Below are positions 59,506-64,000 of a stretch of DNA of 64,000 nucleotides, piece after piece. Under the pieces are notes generated by a model, which saw only the letters and a program-made list of their open reading frames with translations, did not search any database and was not told where the DNA came from. Positions within the stretch are counted from its first letter, which is position 1; each line of letters opens with the position of its first letter. Both the position numbers and the translations under genes were made by a program. Source of the stretch: Caulobacterales bacterium (GTDB taxonomy: Bacteria > Pseudomonadota > Alphaproteobacteria > Caulobacterales > Caulobacteraceae); NCBI GenBank assembly GCA_947474395.1, contig CANJID010000005.1:29583-93582 (forward strand), read 5' to 3'.

Positions 59506-61260
59506 ATGGTCGCGACGCTTCTCTGCCTCCTGGCCGCCTCGGTCCTGTTCGTATCCCTGTCGCGCCGCCTCGGGTTCGGCAGCATCGTCGGCTACCTGGT
59601 GGCCGGGGTGTTGATCGGGCCCTCGGGCCTGCGCCTCGTCAGCGACGTCAAGGACATCGCCGAGATCTCCGAATTCGGCGTGCTGATGCTGCTGTTCCTG
59701 ATCGGGCTGGAGCTGCGCCCGCAGCGCATCTGGGTCATGCGCCGGGCGGTGTTCGGCCTCGGCACGGCCCAGGTGGTGGTCACGGGCCTGGCGCTGGCGG
59801 GCGGCGCCTGGCTGATGGGCATGGGCGGGCCGGCCGCCCTGATCGTGGGCCTGGGCCTGGCGCTCTCGTCCACCGCCATCGTCCTGCCCATGCTGAGCGA
59901 GCGCGAGCTCCTGAGTTCGGCCGCCGGACGCGACGCCTTCGCCGTGCTGCTGCTGCAGGACGTGGCCTCCGTGCCCCTGATCGCCCTGGTGCCGTTCCTG
60001 GCGGGCGCCGGCGCTCACGATGCGCCCCAGCTCCTGGACATGGCCAAGGGGATCGGCGCGGTGGCCGTCATCCTGCTCGGCGGGCGCTTCCTGGTGCGGC
60101 CCCTGTTCCGGGTGATCGGCGGGGCCAAGACCCCCGAGGTCTTCACCGCCACGGCCCTGCTGGTGGTGGTGGGGGCCGCGGCCCTGGCCCACTACGCCGG
60201 CCTGCCCATGTCGCTGGGCGCTTTCGCCGCCGGGGTGGTCTTGTCGGAGTCCGAGTACCGTCACGAACTCGAGGCCGACATCCAGCCCTTCGAGGGCCTG
60301 CTGCTGGGCTTCTTCTTCACCTCGGTCGGCATGTCGGCGAACCTGGCGCTCGCGGTGGCCGAGCCCGTCGCGATCGTGTCCGGCGCCATCGGCCTGATCG
60401 CGGTCAAGGCCCTGGTCGCCTACGGCCTGGCGCGCCTGCGCAAGCAGCCGCCCCGCACCGCCATCCGCTTCGCCCTGGCCATCCCGCAAGGCAGCGAGTT
60501 CGCCTTCGTGCTGTTCGGCGCGGCTCTGGCCGCCGGGGCCCTGTCGAAGGGGGCGGTCGACCGGGTGACGCTGATGATCGCCGTCTCCATGCTGGCGAGC
60601 CCGGTGCTGTTCGCCCTTTCCGAGCGCTGGCTGATCCCCTGGATCGTCGCCCGCAAGGCCAGGCCCTATGACACCGCCGAGGACGCCAAGGCCGCGCCCG
60701 TCGTCATCTGCGGCTTCGGCCGGGTGGGGCAGATCGTGGGCCGGATCCTCACCGCGCGGCAGATCGCCTACAACGCCCTCGACCCCGATCCGGACAACAT
60801 CGAGGTGATCCGCCGCTTCGGCCACAAGGTCTATTACGGCGATCCGTCGCGCCTGGACCTCCTGCGCGCGGTGGGCGCCGGGGAGGCGAAGCTCCTGGTG
60901 GTGACCCTGGGCGACGTCGCCCAGAACATGAAGGTGGTGGAGACCGCCCGCCGCGCCTTCCCGGACCTGCAGATCATCGCCCGCAACCGCCGCCACGCGC
61001 ACCTGTTGATGGACCAGGGGGTGGAGACGATCGTGCGCGAGACCTTCTTCTCCAGCCTGCGCCTCAGCGAGCTGGCGCTGCTTTCCCTTGGCATGAATCC
61101 CGACGAGGCCAAGCGCACCGTCCAGGTGTTCCGCGAGCGCGACGAGCAGTCCCTGATCGACAGCCACGGCATGTACAAGGACGAGAAGCAGATGATCCAG
61201 ACCGCCGCCCAGGTCATCGAGGAGCTGAAGAGCCTCTATGAGGCGGACAAGAAGACCTGA
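59506..61260 (+). CDS. Monovalent cation:proton antiporter, KefB/CPA2 type with RCK domain
   Basis: 584 residues. The membrane part (1 to about 385, with twelve to thirteen helices) carries GYLVAGVLIGPSGLRLV, LFLIGLELRP and ALSSTAIVLPML, typical of CPA2 exchangers. The cytosolic TrkA-N/RCK domain (about 395-520) has VVICGFGRVGQIVGRIL for NAD(H) binding. It is likely a K+/H+ or Na+/H+ antiporter gated by ligand. The C-terminal acidic helix (residues 535-584) is Kef-like. It is followed by the K+ uptake protein Kup, so the two would balance potassium. Confidence 0.93.
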   Translation: MVATLLCLLAASVLFVSLSRRLGFGSIVGYLVAGVLIGPSGLRLVSDVKDIAEISEFGVLMLLFLIGLELRPQRIWVMRRAVFGLGTAQVVVTGLALAGGAWLMGMGGPAALIVGLGLALSSTAIVLPMLSERELLSSAAGRDAFAVLLLQDVASVPLIALVPFLAGAGAHDAPQLLDMAKGIGAVAVILLGGRFLVRPLFRVIGGAKTPEVFTATALLVVVGAAALAHYAGLPMSLGAFAAGVVLSESEYRHELEADIQPFEGLLLGFFFTSVGMSANLALAVAEPVAIVSGAIGLIAVKALVAYGLARLRKQPPRTAIRFALAIPQGSEFAFVLFGAALAAGALSKGAVDRVTLMIAVSMLASPVLFALSERWLIPWIVARKARPYDTAEDAKAAPVVICGFGRVGQIVGRILTARQIAYNALDPDPDNIEVIRRFGHKVYYGDPSRLDLLRAVGAGEAKLLVVTLGDVAQNMKVVETARRAFPDLQIIARNRRHAHLLMDQGVETIVRETFFSSLRLSELALLSLGMNPDEAKRTVQVFRERDEQSLIDSHGMYKDEKQMIQTAAQVIEELKSLYEADKKT

Positions 61261-61375
61261 CCGGGGACGATCACGAGCAGTTGAACAGCCAAGCTATTGC
61301 TGCGGTGCAGCATGGGGCGTAATCCGCCGCCCGCGATCGCTGGGGCATCCCCCGACTCGCTGGAGCAAACTGGCA

Positions 61376-63340
61376 ATGACGACCGGCGAACCCTCGTTCG
61401 CCACGCCTTCGTCTCCTTCCCTCGATACCGAAACCTCCACGTCCGGCCATACGCCGGGCGCGCGCTTCTGGCCTCTGAGTTTGGGCGCCGTTGGTGTGGT
61501 CTATGGCGATATCGGCACAAGTCCGCTGTACGCCTTCCGTGAAGCCCTGGGACAGACGACCGCGAACGGCGTTCAGGCCGAGGCGGTGGTCGGCGTGGTG
61601 TCCCTGGCCCTTTGGGCCCTGATCGTCGTGGTGACGATCAAGTATGTCCTCTTCCTCATGCGCGCCGACAACAAGGGCGAGGGCGGCGTGCTCTCGCTCA
61701 TGGCCCTGGCCCAGACCGCGGTCGGCAAGCGCACGGCCCTCGTGTTCGGCCTGGGGGTCGCGGGCGCGGCCCTGTTCTACGGCGACGCCATCATCACTCC
61801 GGCCATCTCGGTCCTCTCCGCGGTGGAGGGGCTTCGCACCGCCCCGGGGCTGGAGCACAGCGTCTCGCCGACGGCGTTGATCCTCCTCAGCCTGGTGATC
61901 CTGGTGGTCCTCTTCGCCGTCCAGGCGCGGGGCACGGCCAGGGTGGCGCGCCTGTTCGGGCCGATCTGCCTGGTATGGTTCGCGGTCATCGCGGGGCTGG
62001 GCGTCCATCACCTGATCAAGGCGCCGGGCGTGCTCATCGCCCTGGACCCCTTGCACGCTGTCCGCTTCGCCACGGGCCATGGGGTGACGGGCCTGTTCGT
62101 CCTCGGCTCGGTCTTCCTGACCGTGACCGGCGCGGAGGCGCTCTACGCCGACATGGGCCACTTCGGCCGTTGGCCGATCCAGGCGGCGTGGTTGTTTCTC
62201 GTGCTGCCGGCGCTGGCTCTCAACTACCTAGGTCAGGGCGCCTTCGCCCTTACCATGCTGCGGCAGGCGGGAGGCGCGCCGCTTCAGAACATGGACTGGT
62301 TCTTCATGATGGCGCCCGACTCCTTGCGCCTGCCGCTCGTGATCCTCGCGACGGCCGCGACCATCATCGCCAGTCAGGCGGTCATCACCGGGGCCTTCTC
62401 CCTGACCAGCCAGGCCATCCAACTCGGCCTCCTGCCGCGCATGGCCATACTGCAGACCTCCGAGACCCAGGCGGGCCAGATTTACCTGCCGCGGATCAAC
62501 CTGATGCTGGCGGTCGGGGTCATCCTCCTGATCGCCATCTTCAAGTCCTCCAGCGCCCTCGCCCACGCCTACGGCCTGGCGGTGACGGGGACCATGGCGG
62601 TGACGACCTCGCTCGCCTTCCTGGTGGTGTGGAAGGGTTGGCGCTGGCCGCTCGCCGGCGTGCTCGCGCTGGTCGTGCCCCTGCTGCTGGTCGACCTCGT
62701 CTTCCTCGGCGCAAACGCCCTGAAGCTGCTCTCCGGCGGGTTCGTCCCCCTGCTGCTCGGCGGGGCCTGTTTCGCGGTCATGGCGACGTGGGTGCGGGGC
62801 GGAAAGCTGGTGGCCAACAAGATCCGCCGCGACAGCCCGCCGCTTTCCGACACCATCGCCATGCTCAAGCTGCGCGGCCCGCATCGCACGCCGGGGGTGG
62901 CGGTCTATCTCACCGCCGACGCCGACCGGACCCCCGGCGCCCTGCTGCACAATCTCAAGCACAACCGGGTGCTGCACGCCAAGAACGTGATCCTGACCGT
63001 GCGCACCGCTCCCTCGCCCCGGGTCGCGCCCGAGGCGCGGGCGCGGCTGGAGCGGATCGACGAGGACTTCTCGCGCATGAGCCTTACCTACGGCTTCATG
63101 GAGACGCCCGACGTGGTGAGGGACCTGCGCGCCGCCCGCACGCCCGAGCTGCCCTTCGACATCATGGCGACCTCCTTCTTCCTGGGACGAAGAAGCGTGG
63201 TGGCTTCGCCGAAGTCACCCATGCCCGGCTGGCAGGAGCGACTGTTCATCGCGCTCGCCAGGAACGCGGCCAGCCCGACCGACTTCTTCCACATCCCACC
63301 GGGGCGTGTGGTGGAGATGGGCTCGCAGATCGGAGTCTAG
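61376..63340 (+). CDS. kup: Low-affinity potassium transporter Kup
   Basis: 654 residues from ATG 61376. The family N-terminal core, [21 protein letters not shown], lies near residue 35-55 after a 30-residue polar extension; the longer open frame has no support. About twelve helices are seen (to about 460), with the [14 protein letters not shown] and NYLGQGAF motifs, followed by a cytosolic C-terminal domain ([34 protein letters not shown]). It imports K+ with protons. It is co-directional with the antiporter gene 115 nt upstream. The stop is shared with the convergent ABC gene in a CTAG. Confidence 0.95.
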   Translation: MTTGEPSFATPSSPSLDTETSTSGHTPGARFWPLSLGAVGVVYGDIGTSPLYAFREALGQTTANGVQAEAVVGVVSLALWALIVVVTIKYVLFLMRADNKGEGGVLSLMALAQTAVGKRTALVFGLGVAGAALFYGDAIITPAISVLSAVEGLRTAPGLEHSVSPTALILLSLVILVVLFAVQARGTARVARLFGPICLVWFAVIAGLGVHHLIKAPGVLIALDPLHAVRFATGHGVTGLFVLGSVFLTVTGAEALYADMGHFGRWPIQAAWLFLVLPALALNYLGQGAFALTMLRQAGGAPLQNMDWFFMMAPDSLRLPLVILATAATIIASQAVITGAFSLTSQAIQLGLLPRMAILQTSETQAGQIYLPRINLMLAVGVILLIAIFKSSSALAHAYGLAVTGTMAVTTSLAFLVVWKGWRWPLAGVLALVVPLLLVDLVFLGANALKLLSGGFVPLLLGGACFAVMATWVRGGKLVANKIRRDSPPLSDTIAMLKLRGPHRTPGVAVYLTADADRTPGALLHNLKHNRVLHAKNVILTVRTAPSPRVAPEARARLERIDEDFSRMSLTYGFMETPDVVRDLRAARTPELPFDIMATSFFLGRRSVVASPKSPMPGWQERLFIALARNAASPTDFFHIPPGRVVEMGSQIGV

Positions 63341-64000
63341 CCGGTCAGCAGCACGGCGGCGGCGGGGGACCAGCACAGCCACACCGGCTCGCCCGCCTCT
63401 ATGTCCACCCGCGGGGCGGCGTGGGGCGCGCTGACGCGCAGGACCAGGCCGCCGGCTGTCTCCACCTCGTAGAGGGTCTCGGCGCCGAGGTAGCTCGCCC
63501 GCCGCACGGTCCCGGCGACCACATTGCTTCCCTTGGGCGCGCCGGGCGGGGTCGGAGGCGGGATGTCGTCGACGCGGCGCACCAGGGCGATCCTCTCCGG
63601 CCGCAGGGCCGCCCAGGCGTTCCGCGTTCCCGGTGGCGCCGCTTGGGCGATGTGCAGCGGGCAGCCAAGGGTTGGGGAGGCGAGGCTCGTGTGGGCCGGG
63701 CCGTGGTCCGCCACCTCGCCCACGATCAGGTTCACCTGGCCGATGAACCCGGCGACGAAGCGGTTGGCCGGGGCGTCGTAGAGCTCGGCTGGAGAGCCCA
63801 CCTGTTCCAGCTGGCCGGCGTCCATCACCGCGCAGCGGGACGCCAGACTTAGGGCCTCCTGCTGGTCGTGGGTGACCATCACGAAGGTGACGCCCACCCG
63901 CTCCTGGAGTTGCGCCAGCTCCATCCGCATCTGCTCGCGCAGCTTGGCGTCGAGGGCGGACAGGGGCTCGTCCAGCAGCAGCACCCGTGGCCGCTTCACC
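63337..64000 (-). CDS. ABC transporter ATP-binding protein, 3' part (PotA-like)
   Basis: The frame is open to the right edge, so the Walker A region lies outside. The visible 221 residues contain Walker [20 protein letters not shown], the H-loop [12 protein letters not shown], then [20 protein letters not shown] and a C-terminal TOBE-like domain (about 120-220, LRPERIALV ... [10 protein letters not shown]). This layout is typical of PotA/UgpC-type importers of polyamines, sugars or iron. The substrate-binding and permease genes must be outside the window. Confidence 0.9.
   Translation of the reverse strand, partial: VKRPRVLLLDEPLSALDAKLREQMRMELAQLQERVGVTFVMVTHDQQEALSLASRCAVMDAGQLEQVGSPAELYDAPANRFVAGFIGQVNLIVGEVADHGPAHTSLASPTLGCPLHIAQAAPPGTRNAWAALRPERIALVRRVDDIPPPTPPGAPKGSNVVAGTVRRASYLGAETLYEVETAGGLVLRVSAPHAAPRVDIEAGEPVWLCWSPAAAVLLTG

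Overview
The window is GC-rich, gene-dense chromosomal DNA. It most resembles an alphaproteobacterium of the Caulobacterales type (Phenylobacterium/Caulobacter-like). The pointers are a 52-bp palindrome of a form common in alphaproteobacterial intergenic DNA, two further families of extragenic palindromes, a protease with the YQFFTG-type C-terminal domain often seen on secreted Caulobacterales proteins, a large TonB-dependent receptor, and many GTG/TTG starts. This placement is inference. I saw no rRNA, tRNA, CRISPR array, transposase or phage gene. About 54 protein genes are supported.

Layout. 1-8.2 kb: a partial conserved hypothetical gene, a VOC protein, an exported protein of unknown family, L-serine deaminase, a small catabolic set (alpha/beta hydrolase, EthD, 3-hydroxyisobutyrate-dehydrogenase-like and carboxymuconolactone-decarboxylase-like proteins), a lipoprotein and a CsgG-like/SH3 protein. 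8.2-17 kb: an IclR regulator divergent from a run that encodes a split PEP-synthase-like dikinase (two subunits), biotin carboxyl carrier, biotin carboxylase, carboxyltransferase, HAD phosphatase and an SRPBCC protein. This gene set matches the recently described phosphorylate/carboxylate/dephosphorylate route for 4-hydroxyphenyl ketones such as acetovanillone (Acv in Sphingobium, Hpe in Rhodococcus, named from memory). It is the most interesting system here. 17-23.4 kb: a ThDP enzyme, EamA exporter, YCII-like protein, serine hydrolase, and a metalloprotease gene broken by an in-frame TAA.

23.4-37 kb and 44-59.3 kb look like an aromatic/terpenoid or lignin-fragment catabolic region. It holds four MFS transporters, two aldehyde dehydrogenases, two carotenoid-cleavage-type oxygenases, two GMC oxidoreductases, SnoaL-like, VOC and DUF3237 proteins, a PepSY membrane protein, a class V aminotransferase, a DUF1080 protein and a TonB-dependent receptor. 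Two secreted paralogues of unknown family lie at 846-2138 and 46514-47920; the second sits directly upstream of an oxygenase. A separate block at 37-44 kb holds a DUF1326/DUF2182 pair and a kinase / PP2C phosphatase / FHA(TagH-like) set with an EAL protein. That set resembles the threonine-phosphorylation control module of type VI secretion, but no T6SS structural gene is visible. 59.5-64 kb: a KefB-type K+/H+ antiporter, a Kup K+ transporter and the 3' part of a PotA-like ABC ATPase gene.

Working model (inference): substrates enter through the TonB receptor and MFS carriers. Side chains are oxidised or cleaved by the GMC enzymes, oxygenases and aldehyde dehydrogenases, while hydroxyaryl ketones would be activated by phosphorylation and carboxylated by the 9-16.6 kb operon under IclR control.
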